Below, piece after piece: positions 1-7,413 of a stretch of DNA of 38,608 nucleotides. The stretch covers positions 1-38,608 of the forward strand of contig NZ_FQVG01000020.1 of the NCBI RefSeq assembly GCF_900129265.1, written 5' to 3'. Under the pieces are notes generated by a model. It did no database searches and was not told the origin of the DNA. It saw nothing but the letters and a program-made list of their open reading frames with translations. Numbering within the stretch: the first letter of the stretch is position 1; each line of letters starts with the position of its first letter. Source of the DNA: Caloramator proteoclasticus DSM 10124 (lineage in GTDB: Bacteria > Bacillota > Clostridia > Clostridiales > Caloramatoraceae). A program made the position numbers and the translations under genes.

Positions 1-85
1 CATCTTTTAACCCCTTGATTTTTTCTCCAAGATGGTATACCTTAGAGAAGTAGGTGAGCATTTGTTTTAAATAACGCTTGTTCAT
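1..85 (-). CDS. Partial ORF leaving the left edge, probable transposase N-terminus
   Basis: An ATG at 85 reads leftward for 28 codons without a stop and runs off the window. The peptide begins MNKRYLKQML and continues with a Lys/Tyr-rich helix-like segment. It resembles the N-terminus of clostridial DDE transposases as I remember them, but 28 residues are too few for a firm family call. A ribosome site (AAAGGA, about 10 bases upstream) lies inside the 3' arm of a 16-bp hairpin, an arrangement known from insertion sequences. It is transcribed away from nif3 and is not part of that operon. It could instead be an unrelated small gene; the sequence to the left would settle it. Confidence 0.45.
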   Translation of the reverse strand, partial: MNKRYLKQMLTYFSKVYHLGEKIKGLKD

Positions 86-88
86 CTC

Positions 89-142
89 AAAACATCCTTT
101 CTATTAGGTTTGTAGCAAAATTCATTATAGAAAGGATGTTTT
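89..142 (-). promoter_or_regulatory. Hairpin sequestering the ribosome site of the left partial ORF
   Basis: A perfect 16-bp inverted repeat (89-104 with 127-142) flanks a 22-base loop. On the minus strand the 3' arm reads ATAGAAAGGATGTTTT and contains the likely Shine-Dalgarno; the ATG follows three bases after the arm. A transcript starting outside would fold and hide the site, whereas one starting within the loop would not. Confidence 0.6.
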
Positions 143-225
143 CATTTTTAAACCCTAAATTTTTTCCAGTAAAAATCGGAATTTACATATTTCAATTATT
201 ATTCATCTAAACCATTACATATCAA

Positions 226-238
226 GGGGCTACGCCCT
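226..238. repeat. GGGGC-TAC-GCCC short hairpin, matching one at the right edge
   Basis: GGGGCTACGCCC at 226-237 forms a 4-bp GC stem (plus one wobble) with a three-base loop in an otherwise very AT-rich gap between nif3 and the left partial ORF. Read on minus it is GGGCGTAGCCCC, the same as the hairpin at 38319-38330 read on plus. It is not followed by a T-run on the minus strand, so it is a poor terminator for nif3. The rest of 143-272 shows no gene. Confidence 0.5.
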
Positions 239-272
239 ATTTATTTTTTAATCTGCGAAACTTCTGATTTAC

Positions 273-1373
273 CTATATAAAATAGAATGGTTGTTTAGAG
301 TAGTTCTTCATAACTTCAATATTATCAAAATTGCTTGTTAGCAATGTATATATATCTTCAATAAACACTTGCTCAAGTCCAAAATGTGTTGCATCCAACA
401 CAACGATGTCATTTTCGATAGCATCGATTGCAATATGATGTTTTACATCACCAGTTAGAATTAAATCACATCCTTTAGACTTTGCAACATTAATTAGGTC
501 GCTACCCGATCCCCCTATAACAGCAACTTTATTAATTTTTTTATTTTTGTCACCGATTAATGTAATCATTTTTAGATTAAATATTTTTTTTACTTGCATA
601 GCAAAATCTTTAGCAGAAAGTGGAATATCTAAATATCCTATTCTTCCTAATCCTTGAGGGAGAGTATTTTCAAGCTTTATAATATCAAATGCTGGTTCTT
701 CATAGGGATGATTTTTAACTAAAGTATTTATAACAGTGTTTAAATTTGAGGCAGTTACAATAGTTTCAATTTTAATTTCTTCAACTCTTTGTAATTTATT
801 TATTTGGCCAATAAATGGGTTAGTTCCATTTAATGGTCTAAATGTACCTTCACCTAAAACATTAAAAGAACATTTATCGTATTTACCAATACAACCTGCC
901 CCTGCATTAAACAATGCTTCCTTTAGTTCTTCTGCATATTTTGTAGGAACATATGTTATAATTTTATATAATTTTTCTTTATTTGTTTCTTCAAGTACAG
1001 ACACATTTTTTAAATTTAGTTTTTTTGATATGACATCATTCATACCATCATTAGCTATATCATAATTAGTATGAAGTGCATAAACATTTATATCATTTTT
1101 TATTAAGTCGTATATCATCGTTGCAAAACTACTTTTTTTATTTAAATTTTTAATTGGCTTAAATATTAATGGGTGGTGACTTATAATTAGATTTACTTTA
1201 TTTTCAATTGCTTCCTTTATAACCTCTTTGGTAATGTCTACCGTTACTAAAATTTTATTTATTTTGTTATTTTCATCGCCAACTAATAAACCAACATTAT
1301 CATACTCTTCTGCATATTTTTTGGGATAACGTTCCTCAATAAAATTTATCAAATCTTTTAATATTACAGACAT
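273..1373 (-). CDS. Nif3-like dinuclear metal centre protein (YqfO family)
   Basis: This 366-residue protein belongs to the Nif3/YqfO (DUF34) family of cytosolic hexamers with a two-metal site; the physiological role is still poorly defined. Metal ligands are visible: SHHPLIF at residues 65-71, HTNYD at 101-105, and the C-terminal GDVKHH and THFGLEQ motifs. The length indicates the long form, with a PII/CutA-like insert around residues 130-230 that is absent from the roughly 250-residue E. coli YbgI type. The start is ATG 1373 with AAGGAG upstream. It overlaps the end of trmK by 10 bases, the conserved Firmicute pairing, so the two are almost certainly co-translated. It is the last gene of this minus-strand run. 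Confidence 0.93.
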   Translation of the reverse strand: MSVILKDLINFIEERYPKKYAEEYDNVGLLVGDENNKINKILVTVDITKEVIKEAIENKVNLIISHHPLIFKPIKNLNKKSSFATMIYDLIKNDINVYALHTNYDIANDGMNDVISKKLNLKNVSVLEETNKEKLYKIITYVPTKYAEELKEALFNAGAGCIGKYDKCSFNVLGEGTFRPLNGTNPFIGQINKLQRVEEIKIETIVTASNLNTVINTLVKNHPYEEPAFDIIKLENTLPQGLGRIGYLDIPLSAKDFAMQVKKIFNLKMITLIGDKNKKINKVAVIGGSGSDLINVAKSKGCDLILTGDVKHHIAIDAIENDIVVLDATHFGLEQVFIEDIYTLLTSNFDNIEVMKNYSKQPFYFI

Positions 1374-2047
1374 TTTTTCAACTCCTTAAAACTATTTATT
1401 AAATTTTCAACTTCTTTATATTTATTATAATGTAAATTAATATCTAATCCCATTAAAATTTTTTCAAAATGTATTATTTTGTCATCTATATAATTTAAAG
1501 TTTCTTTACTTTTTTTCATTGTATTTACCGGACCTACAAAAAATTCTGCTTGTAAATTGTATTTATTTTTTTTACCATAAGTAACCTTTAATATATGATA
1601 ATACTTATTTTCATCTTTAATAATATCCTCATCAATAATATAAAAGTTCTCATTATAAAGTTCTTGCCTTAGAACCTCGGGATATTGTACTGGTTGTAGA
1701 ATTAGGTAGTTTGAATTTTTAGCCACATCTATATCGTTTTTAATAATATCAGCAATTAAATTTCCTCCCATTCCTGCAATAACAATGGTTTCTGCTTCCT
1801 CTTCTTTTAAGGTTGTAAGACCAGGACCTATTCTTAAATCTATTTTATCAAGCAAACCATATCTCTTTATGTTTTTTAAAGCAACATCAATAGGTCCTTT
1901 TTTTATGTCACTTGCAATTGCTCTTTCACATTTTTCTTCTAATATAGCCTTTATTGGTATGTATCCGTGGTCTGTACCTATATCAGCCAAACATTTTGAT
2001 TTATCTATCATATTAAATACAGCTTCTAATCTATTAGACAATAACAA
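1364..2047 (-). CDS. trmK: tRNA (adenine(22)-N(1))-methyltransferase TrmK
   Basis: SAM-dependent class I methyltransferase that makes m1A22 in bacterial tRNAs. The SAM motif ADIGTDHGYIPI lies at about residues 21-32, followed by an IAGMGG motif near residue 92; both are typical of TrmK (YqfN, DUF633). Length is about 227 residues, as expected. A GTG at 2056 falls inside the AAAGGAG ribosome site, so I prefer TTG at 2047, eight bases downstream of GGAG, which gives MLLSNRLEAV. It follows rpoD across a terminator and overlaps nif3. The dnaG-rpoD-trmK-nif3 order is standard in Firmicutes. Confidence 0.92.
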   Translation of the reverse strand: MLLSNRLEAVFNMIDKSKCLADIGTDHGYIPIKAILEEKCERAIASDIKKGPIDVALKNIKRYGLLDKIDLRIGPGLTTLKEEEAETIVIAGMGGNLIADIIKNDIDVAKNSNYLILQPVQYPEVLRQELYNENFYIIDEDIIKDENKYYHILKVTYGKKNKYNLQAEFFVGPVNTMKKSKETLNYIDDKIIHFEKILMGLDINLHYNKYKEVENLINSFKELKKCL

Positions 2048-2061
2048 TTTCTTCACTCCTT

Positions 2062-2091
2062 TAAAAATAAAAGGCCTACTTCTGTAAGCCT
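2062..2091 (-). terminator. Terminator or attenuator between rpoD and trmK
   Basis: On the minus strand AGGCTTAC-AGAA-GTAGGCCT forms an 8-bp stem with one G-U pair (2084-2091 with 2072-2079), followed by TTTATTTTT. It starts 2 bases after the rpoD stop and ends just before the trmK ribosome site. No strong promoter is visible between it and trmK, so it may be a partial terminator. Confidence 0.7.
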
Positions 2092-2092
2092 A

Positions 2093-3217
2093 TTAATCTA
2101 AATAATCCTTTAATTTTTTGCTTCTACTTGGATGTCTCAATTTTCTTAGAGCCTTTGCTTCAATTTGTCTAATTCTTTCTCTTGTAACCTTAAACTCCTT
2201 ACCTACTTCCTCTAATGTTCTTGCTCTACCATCATCTAATCCAAATCTTAATCTTAGAACTTTTTCCTCCCTTGGAGTAAGTGTATCTAATACATCCATT
2301 AATTGTTCTCTAAGCATAGTATATGCTGCTGCTTCTGCTGGTGCAGGTGCATCATCATCAGGTATAAAATCTCCAAGATGACTATCTTCCTCTTCACCGA
2401 TAGGAGTTTCAAGAGATATTGGTTCCTGAGCTATTTTCAGTATCTCTCTTACTTTGTCAACTTCCATATCCATTTCTTTTGCAATTTCTTCTGCTGATGG
2501 TTCTCTTCCTAACTCCTGGAGAAGTTGTCTTGAAACTCTTATTAATTTATTTATTGTTTCTACCATATGAACAGGTATTCTAATTGTTCTTGCTTGATCT
2601 GCTATAGCTCTTGTTATAGCCTGTCTTATCCACCACGTTGCATAAGTTGAAAATTTATAACCTTTTCTATAATCAAATTTTTCAACTGCCTTAAGGAGAC
2701 CTAAATTACCTTCCTGAATTAAATCAAGAAATAACATACCTCTCCCTACATATCTTTTTGCTATACTTACAACAAGTCTTAAATTTGCTTCTGCAAGTTT
2801 TTTCTTTGCTTCTTGATCCCCTTTTTCTATTTTTTTAGCAAGCTCAATTTCTTCATCAGCTGAAAGTAATGGAACTTTACCAATTTCCTTTAAATACATT
2901 CTAACAGGGTCATCAATACTTATTCCTTCTGGAATTGATAAATCAAGGTCTTCTTCTAAAAGTTGTTCTGGGTTAAAATCATCCATATCCTCAAGAACTT
3001 CAATACCCATTGATTCTAATATTTCGTATATTTTGTCAATCTGTTCAGATGATAAATCAACATCACCTAATGTTTCCATTATCTCCTTGTATGTTAAAAA
3101 CCCAGCCTTTTTACCCCTTTCAATTAATTCTTTAACTATTGACATCTTAGCGCCTTTTGATTGATTTTCTTCTGCCTTTTTATCTTGTTTCTTTTGCTTT
3201 GATGCTTCTTTTTTCAA
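2093..3217 (-). CDS. rpoD: RNA polymerase primary sigma factor RpoD/SigA
   Basis: Housekeeping sigma-70 that directs core polymerase to TTGACA/TATAAT promoters. A Lys-rich N-terminus and a short region 1.1 ([13 protein letters not shown] onward) precede region 1.2 ([12 protein letters not shown]), region 2 ([16 protein letters not shown], then [10 protein letters not shown], the -10 recognition helix), region 3, and region 4 ([20 protein letters not shown], the -35 reading helix-turn-helix). At 374 residues it matches Gram-positive SigA rather than the longer E. coli protein. The upstream start near 3241 overlaps the dnaG stop; TTG at 3217 has GGAGG seven bases upstream and is preferred. It lies 23 bases after dnaG in the macromolecular synthesis operon. 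Confidence 0.97.
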   Translation of the reverse strand: MKKEASKQKKQDKKAEENQSKGAKMSIVKELIERGKKAGFLTYKEIMETLGDVDLSSEQIDKIYEILESMGIEVLEDMDDFNPEQLLEEDLDLSIPEGISIDDPVRMYLKEIGKVPLLSADEEIELAKKIEKGDQEAKKKLAEANLRLVVSIAKRYVGRGMLFLDLIQEGNLGLLKAVEKFDYRKGYKFSTYATWWIRQAITRAIADQARTIRIPVHMVETINKLIRVSRQLLQELGREPSAEEIAKEMDMEVDKVREILKIAQEPISLETPIGEEEDSHLGDFIPDDDAPAPAEAAAYTMLREQLMDVLDTLTPREEKVLRLRFGLDDGRARTLEEVGKEFKVTRERIRQIEAKALRKLRHPSRSKKLKDYLD

Positions 3218-3240
3218 AAGTATACCTCCCTTCACAGGCA

Positions 3241-5013
3241 CTATATTTGGTCTAATTCCTTTTGAAGTTCTATTAGATGTTGCATTAGTTGTACAGATTT
3301 ATGTATGTCATTTTCTAATTCACATTTTTTAATTTGACTTTTTAAATTATTAATTTTTTGTTCTAATGAAAAACGCTTAACAGTTTTAATAGAATCATTT
3401 AACAATTTTGCTATATCATCTTCAGTACCTATTGAATATGAAAAAACCCTTGCTATATCCTCTATTTTTTCTTGTTCTTGATATTTATTTAAAAAATAAT
3501 TTTTATCTATTTCTTCACCCTTAGGTATTTTTGTTAAAACTTCAAGGGCCAGTTCTCTGTATACTTCAGTCAAAAATTCTTCAGGCTTTATAGTCGTAAA
3601 AACTTTTTCATAAAATGATGGATAGTTTAAAAGTATAGATAGTATGTATGCTTCTGCTTTTTTATTAGCTGGTATTAAATTGTAAATATTTCCTTTAATA
3701 TTATTCCTTATATTTGAATTATTATTCTTACTTGTTATATTTGTTCTATTTTTATTAACTTTATCAATAATAACATTTAAGGAAATTCCTGTTTCTTCTG
3801 ATAGTTTTTCTGAGTAATGCTGAACTAACACTTCATCTTTTAACTTAGAAATTACATCAACAACTTCATTAACATATTTAACCTTATCAAACTGATTTTT
3901 AATATTCTTTCCTTCTTTTGCTTTTAATATCCTATAATCAGTAATAAATAATGCATCTTTTATTAATTTTTTAAACTCATCTATTCCATTATTCTTAACA
4001 AACTCATCAGGATCTTTACCACTTGGAACAATAATTACCTTTACATTTAATCCAGCTGATTCTAAAATTTCAATTCCTCTTAATGTAGCAGCTTGACCAG
4101 CAGCATCAGAATCATAACATATATAAATATTATTTGTATACCTTTTTAATAACTTAGAATGATCCGTTGTTAAGGCGGTTCCTAAAGATGCAACAACATT
4201 ATTTAATCCAAATTGATGAAGTTTAATACAATCCATATAACCTTCAACAACAATTATATTTTCTAAGTTTTTATTTTTTATTACATAATTTAAACCATAT
4301 AAATTCTTACCTTTTTCAAAAACCAAGGTTTCAGATGTATTTAAATATTTTGGCTTGCTATCATCCAATACACGTCCTCCAAAGGCAATAACTCTGCCTT
4401 TAACATCAAAAATAGGAAACATTATTCTATTTCTAAATCTATCATATATACCCTTTTCTGATTTTACCAATAATCCAGCTAAAGACATTTCTTCTTCTGA
4501 ATAACCCATATTCTTTAAATGTTTTATTAAAGCATCCCACTCATTTAAACTATAGCCTAATCCAAACCTATTAATTATTTTATTATCAATTCCTCTTGAA
4601 TATAAATAATTTAATGCTATTTTTGATGATTTTAAATTATTATAGAAATATCTTGCTGCTTCAAGATTTATTTTATATAGTTTTTCCTTTAAATCTTTAT
4701 TTTTATCTTTACTTCCATCAAAACTTACATCAATACCTGCTCGTTCTGCTAAATAAAGAAGAGCATCTTTATAATCATAATTTCTAATTTTCATTATAAA
4801 ACCAATTGTATTGCCTGCTGCTCCACAACCAAAACAGTGAAAAAGCTGTTTGTCAGGAGATACACTTAATGATGGGCCTTTATCATTATGAAATGGACAT
4901 ACACCAACATAATTTCGTCCAACCTTTTTAAGCTGCACATATTCTGATATAACATCGACTATATCATTATATTCAATAATTTTATTAATTATATCTTCTG
5001 GTATTCTACCCAT
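3241..5013 (-). CDS. dnaG: DNA primase DnaG
   Basis: Synthesises RNA primers at the replication fork with DnaB-type helicase. The N-terminal zinc ribbon has C39, H42, C60 and C63 ([13 protein letters not shown], then CFGCGAAGN). The TOPRIM catalytic domain shows [13 protein letters not shown] with its glutamate, then CYDSDAAG with the metal-binding aspartates. The C-terminal 140 or so residues form the helicase-interacting region. At 590 residues it is full length. The zinc ribbon reads NDKGPS where most primases have EKTPS, a mild variant. Start ATG 5013 follows AAAGGTGAT. It is first in an operon with rpoD, behind a promoter at 5111-5147. Confidence 0.97.
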   Translation of the reverse strand: MGRIPEDIINKIIEYNDIVDVISEYVQLKKVGRNYVGVCPFHNDKGPSLSVSPDKQLFHCFGCGAAGNTIGFIMKIRNYDYKDALLYLAERAGIDVSFDGSKDKNKDLKEKLYKINLEAARYFYNNLKSSKIALNYLYSRGIDNKIINRFGLGYSLNEWDALIKHLKNMGYSEEEMSLAGLLVKSEKGIYDRFRNRIMFPIFDVKGRVIAFGGRVLDDSKPKYLNTSETLVFEKGKNLYGLNYVIKNKNLENIIVVEGYMDCIKLHQFGLNNVVASLGTALTTDHSKLLKRYTNNIYICYDSDAAGQAATLRGIEILESAGLNVKVIIVPSGKDPDEFVKNNGIDEFKKLIKDALFITDYRILKAKEGKNIKNQFDKVKYVNEVVDVISKLKDEVLVQHYSEKLSEETGISLNVIIDKVNKNRTNITSKNNNSNIRNNIKGNIYNLIPANKKAEAYILSILLNYPSFYEKVFTTIKPEEFLTEVYRELALEVLTKIPKGEEIDKNYFLNKYQEQEKIEDIARVFSYSIGTEDDIAKLLNDSIKTVKRFSLEQKINNLKSQIKKCELENDIHKSVQLMQHLIELQKELDQI

Positions 5014-5110
5014 CTTATCACCTTTATATTTCTACAAAATTAGTTAAATTCCTCTTTTATAATTAAAAAATTTTAAAATTATTATCTTAGATATGACACA
5101 ATTATATTTA

Positions 5111-5147
5111 TTTCGACATCATATATATAAATCCTTCTTGTTTACAA
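5111..5147 (-). promoter_or_regulatory. Overlapping sigma-A and candidate sigma-H promoters of dnaG-rpoD
   Basis: On minus, TTGTAA (5147-5142), an 18-base spacer and TATGAT (5123-5118) form a sigma-A-like promoter. Overlapping it, GAAGGATTT (5137-5129), 11 bases and GTCGAAA (5117-5111) fit the sigma-H pattern RnAGGAWWW-N11/12-RnnGAAT with one mismatch. B. subtilis has a sigma-H promoter in its dnaG-sigA operon, which makes the match plausible. Both lie in the gap after dgt. Confidence 0.5.
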
Positions 5148-5151
5148 AAAA

Positions 5152-6156
5152 TTAAAATATTCTTCCCCAAGGCATTGGAACATATATATTAACAAATTCA
5201 TTAATAGCATATCTGTCAGTCATACCTGCTATGAAATCGCAAACAACCCTCTCTTCTCCCCACACATCTATTTTATTTTTAAATTCATTCGGCAGTTTAT
5301 GTATATTATTTATATAATAATAATACAAAGTTTCAAGCATTTTAACTGCTTTTTCCTCTTCTGTTTTTGCCTTAGAACCGATGTATACATTTTTGAACAT
5401 AAATTCTCTAAGTTCCCACGTTGCTTGACCAATTTCTCCTGTTAAAGAAATCTCTCCAAATTTTAACGCATAATTAATTACTGAAGTAATCATAGTATTG
5501 ATTCTATCTGAATGCCCCTTACCTAAAACTTTTATACATTCTTTTGGCAAATCGTCAAAGGATAAAATACCTGCTCTAATTGCATCATCAATGTCGTGGT
5601 TTATATATGCAATTTTATCTGCTAACTTTACAACCTTTCCCTCATTAGTATCTGCAATTAAATCACCTGAATGACACAGTATGCCATTTCTAACTTCGTA
5701 TGTTAAATTCAAACCTGTTCCTCTCTCTAAGAAATCAACAACACGTAAGCTTTGTTCATAATGTTTAAAACCATTTTTAGATATTTTATCAAGCACCTTT
5801 TCTCCCGTGTGACCAAAAGGCGTATGACCAAGGTCATGGCCTAATGCTATTGCCTCCGTTAGATCTTCATTAAGACGCAATGCTCTTGAAATTGTTCTTG
5901 CAATTTGAGAAACTTCTAATGTATGTGTTAAGCGTGTTCTATAATGGTCGCCTTCAGGAGCAATAAATACTTGTGTTTTATGTTTTAATCTTCTAAATGC
6001 CTTAGAATGTATAATTCTGTCCCTATCTCTTTGAAAATCGGTTCTTATGCTACATTTTTCTTCGGGTTTTAACCGTCCCATTGTATCTTTAGATTTAGTA
6101 GCTAAAGGAGAAAGTATTTTTTCTTCTAATAATTCATACTGCTCACGTATATTCAT
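5152..6156 (-). CDS. dgt: Deoxyguanosinetriphosphate triphosphohydrolase-like protein
   Basis: HD-domain hydrolase that releases tripolyphosphate from dNTPs in the dGTPase family; exact substrate preference in this subfamily is uncertain. The family signature is clear: RLKHKTQVF, RTRLTHTLEVSQIART, then the HD motif GHDLGHTPFGHTGE, and a later histidine in YINHDIDD. Length is 334 residues, normal for the YpjH-like Firmicute group. ATG 6156 is chosen over 6168 because GTGGTGAT lies just upstream of it. It sits directly upstream of dnaG but is separated from it by the dnaG promoter. It diverges from the cotS-like gene. Confidence 0.92.
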   Translation of the reverse strand: MNIREQYELLEEKILSPLATKSKDTMGRLKPEEKCSIRTDFQRDRDRIIHSKAFRRLKHKTQVFIAPEGDHYRTRLTHTLEVSQIARTISRALRLNEDLTEAIALGHDLGHTPFGHTGEKVLDKISKNGFKHYEQSLRVVDFLERGTGLNLTYEVRNGILCHSGDLIADTNEGKVVKLADKIAYINHDIDDAIRAGILSFDDLPKECIKVLGKGHSDRINTMITSVINYALKFGEISLTGEIGQATWELREFMFKNVYIGSKAKTEEEKAVKMLETLYYYYINNIHKLPNEFKNKIDVWGEERVVCDFIAGMTDRYAINEFVNIYVPMPWGRIF

Positions 6157-6336
6157 AATAATCACCACAATATTTTAATCTATTAATTTATAATATACAA
6201 CAAAAATTTTCATTTACCTTCTAAATTTGATAATTTATTTTTTTCTAACAATTTTATTATTATAGATATAATACTTATTTATTCTAATATTTACATAAAA
6301 AACATATAATTTTAATGATAAAAGAGGTGATATCAT
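6157..6336. other. Divergent intergenic region between dgt and the cotS-like gene
   Basis: 180 very AT-rich bases. On plus, CATATAAT at 6303-6310 resembles a sporulation sigma-E -10 box (CATACAnT, one mismatch), but I find no -35 at the right distance, so this is weak. AAAGAGGTGAT before ATG 6337 is a good ribosome site. No convincing sigma-A promoter for dgt was found. Confidence 0.3.
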
Positions 6337-7386
6337 ATGGAATATAATATTATTGAAGCATCAAGAAAAGATTATTCGAAGGAAGAAATAAAATACATAC
6401 TAAGTCATTTTAATTGTAATGCAATGAAAATCGAGAATATTAAAGCAAAAGATACAGATAAAGCTCGGGCAGTTTATAAAATCTATTCAAATACAGGTAA
6501 TAAATGCTTAAAAAAAACTTATCACGATGAGCCTACTCTTTTATTTATATACTCAATAATAGAATGGTTAAATATATTTAATATAAAGTGTCCCAGATTT
6601 TTAAAAACTAATACAGGTATTCCTTATTTAAATTATAGGGGTGATTATTTTATATTAATGGATTGGATAGAAGGACGTAAGTGTGATTATGATAATATAG
6701 ATGACGTGTTAAATGCCTCTTGTTATTTAGCTAAAATTCATTTAGTAACAAGAAATTTTAAAAGTATAAATGGAAGTAGAATTATATACGGTGACAATGG
6801 AATATATGATAGTTATTCAAAGCATTTTTCACAGTTACTAAATACATCAAACAAAGCCTTCTATTATAAGGATGATTTTTCTAAGTTATTTATTGATAAT
6901 GCAGATTACTACATAGAATGTGCTAAAGAATCACTATATCTATTATCACAAATAGATTTTAATAGTAAAGAGTTGGAGAAATCTATTTGCCATTATGATT
7001 ATGTCAATAAAAATATCATTTTTAACTCAGACATTAATATTATTGATTTTGATAAGTCAAAATATGATTATTCAATAAATGATTTTTATGTATTCATAAA
7101 AAGAATTTTAAAAAGGAAAAGTACATGTTGGGATTTTAATTTATTTAAACAAGCTGTAGAATATTATGAAAAAAATCGTTCTATTAATTATTTAGAATTT
7201 AAATTACTATTGGCACAATTGATGTTTCCAAATAAGATATGGAAGATAACACGGGATTATTATAAAAATATTCATCATTGCAATAAAAAAGCCTTTTACA
7301 AAATATTAAAAGATACAATCTCACAAAAAGAATACCATAAACAATTTATAGCTAATGCAATTGAATTTTTCAATCAAAAATATTAA
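6337..7386 (+). CDS. CotS/YsxE-like spore coat-associated kinase-fold protein
   Basis: A 349-residue member of the aminoglycoside-phosphotransferase fold, CotS branch. The catalytic-loop equivalent HYDYVNKN (H-x-D-x4-N) lies near residue 221 and the metal-binding aspartate is in NIIDFDKSKYDY near residue 240, so the phosphotransfer residues are intact. A hinge-like LMDWIEGRKC lies near residue 110. In Bacillus, CotS-family proteins are spore coat components made in the mother cell; their substrates are unknown. It stands alone on plus between dgt and ppdK, with AAAGAGGTGAT before the ATG, and ends in a bidirectional terminator. Antibiotic kinase activity is not implied; the pattern fits CotS better. 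Confidence 0.8.
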   Translation: MEYNIIEASRKDYSKEEIKYILSHFNCNAMKIENIKAKDTDKARAVYKIYSNTGNKCLKKTYHDEPTLLFIYSIIEWLNIFNIKCPRFLKTNTGIPYLNYRGDYFILMDWIEGRKCDYDNIDDVLNASCYLAKIHLVTRNFKSINGSRIIYGDNGIYDSYSKHFSQLLNTSNKAFYYKDDFSKLFIDNADYYIECAKESLYLLSQIDFNSKELEKSICHYDYVNKNIIFNSDINIIDFDKSKYDYSINDFYVFIKRILKRKSTCWDFNLFKQAVEYYEKNRSINYLEFKLLLAQLMFPNKIWKITRDYYKNIHHCNKKAFYKILKDTISQKEYHKQFIANAIEFFNQKY

Positions 7387-7408
7387 GGGGCTGTGAATCA
7401 GCCCCTTA
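7384..7408. terminator. Bidirectional terminator between cotS-like gene and ppdK
   Basis: TAAGGGGCTG (7384-7393), loop TGAAT, CAGCCCCTTA (7399-7408): a perfect 10-bp stem. On minus it is followed by AATATTTTTG, a good U-run for ppdK. On plus the tail TATTATTAG is weaker. It overlaps the cotS-like stop codon. Confidence 0.85.
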
Positions 7409-7413
7409 TATTA

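Noticed and set aside
736-1065. Plus-strand frame inside nif3
   Set aside because: Antisense to a conserved domain, hydrophobic by virtue of the reverse complement, without initiation signals.
6303-6310. Sigma-E promoter for the cotS-like gene
   Set aside because: The -10-like CATATAAT is good, but the nearest ATA is only 13 bases upstream, too close for a sigma-E -35.
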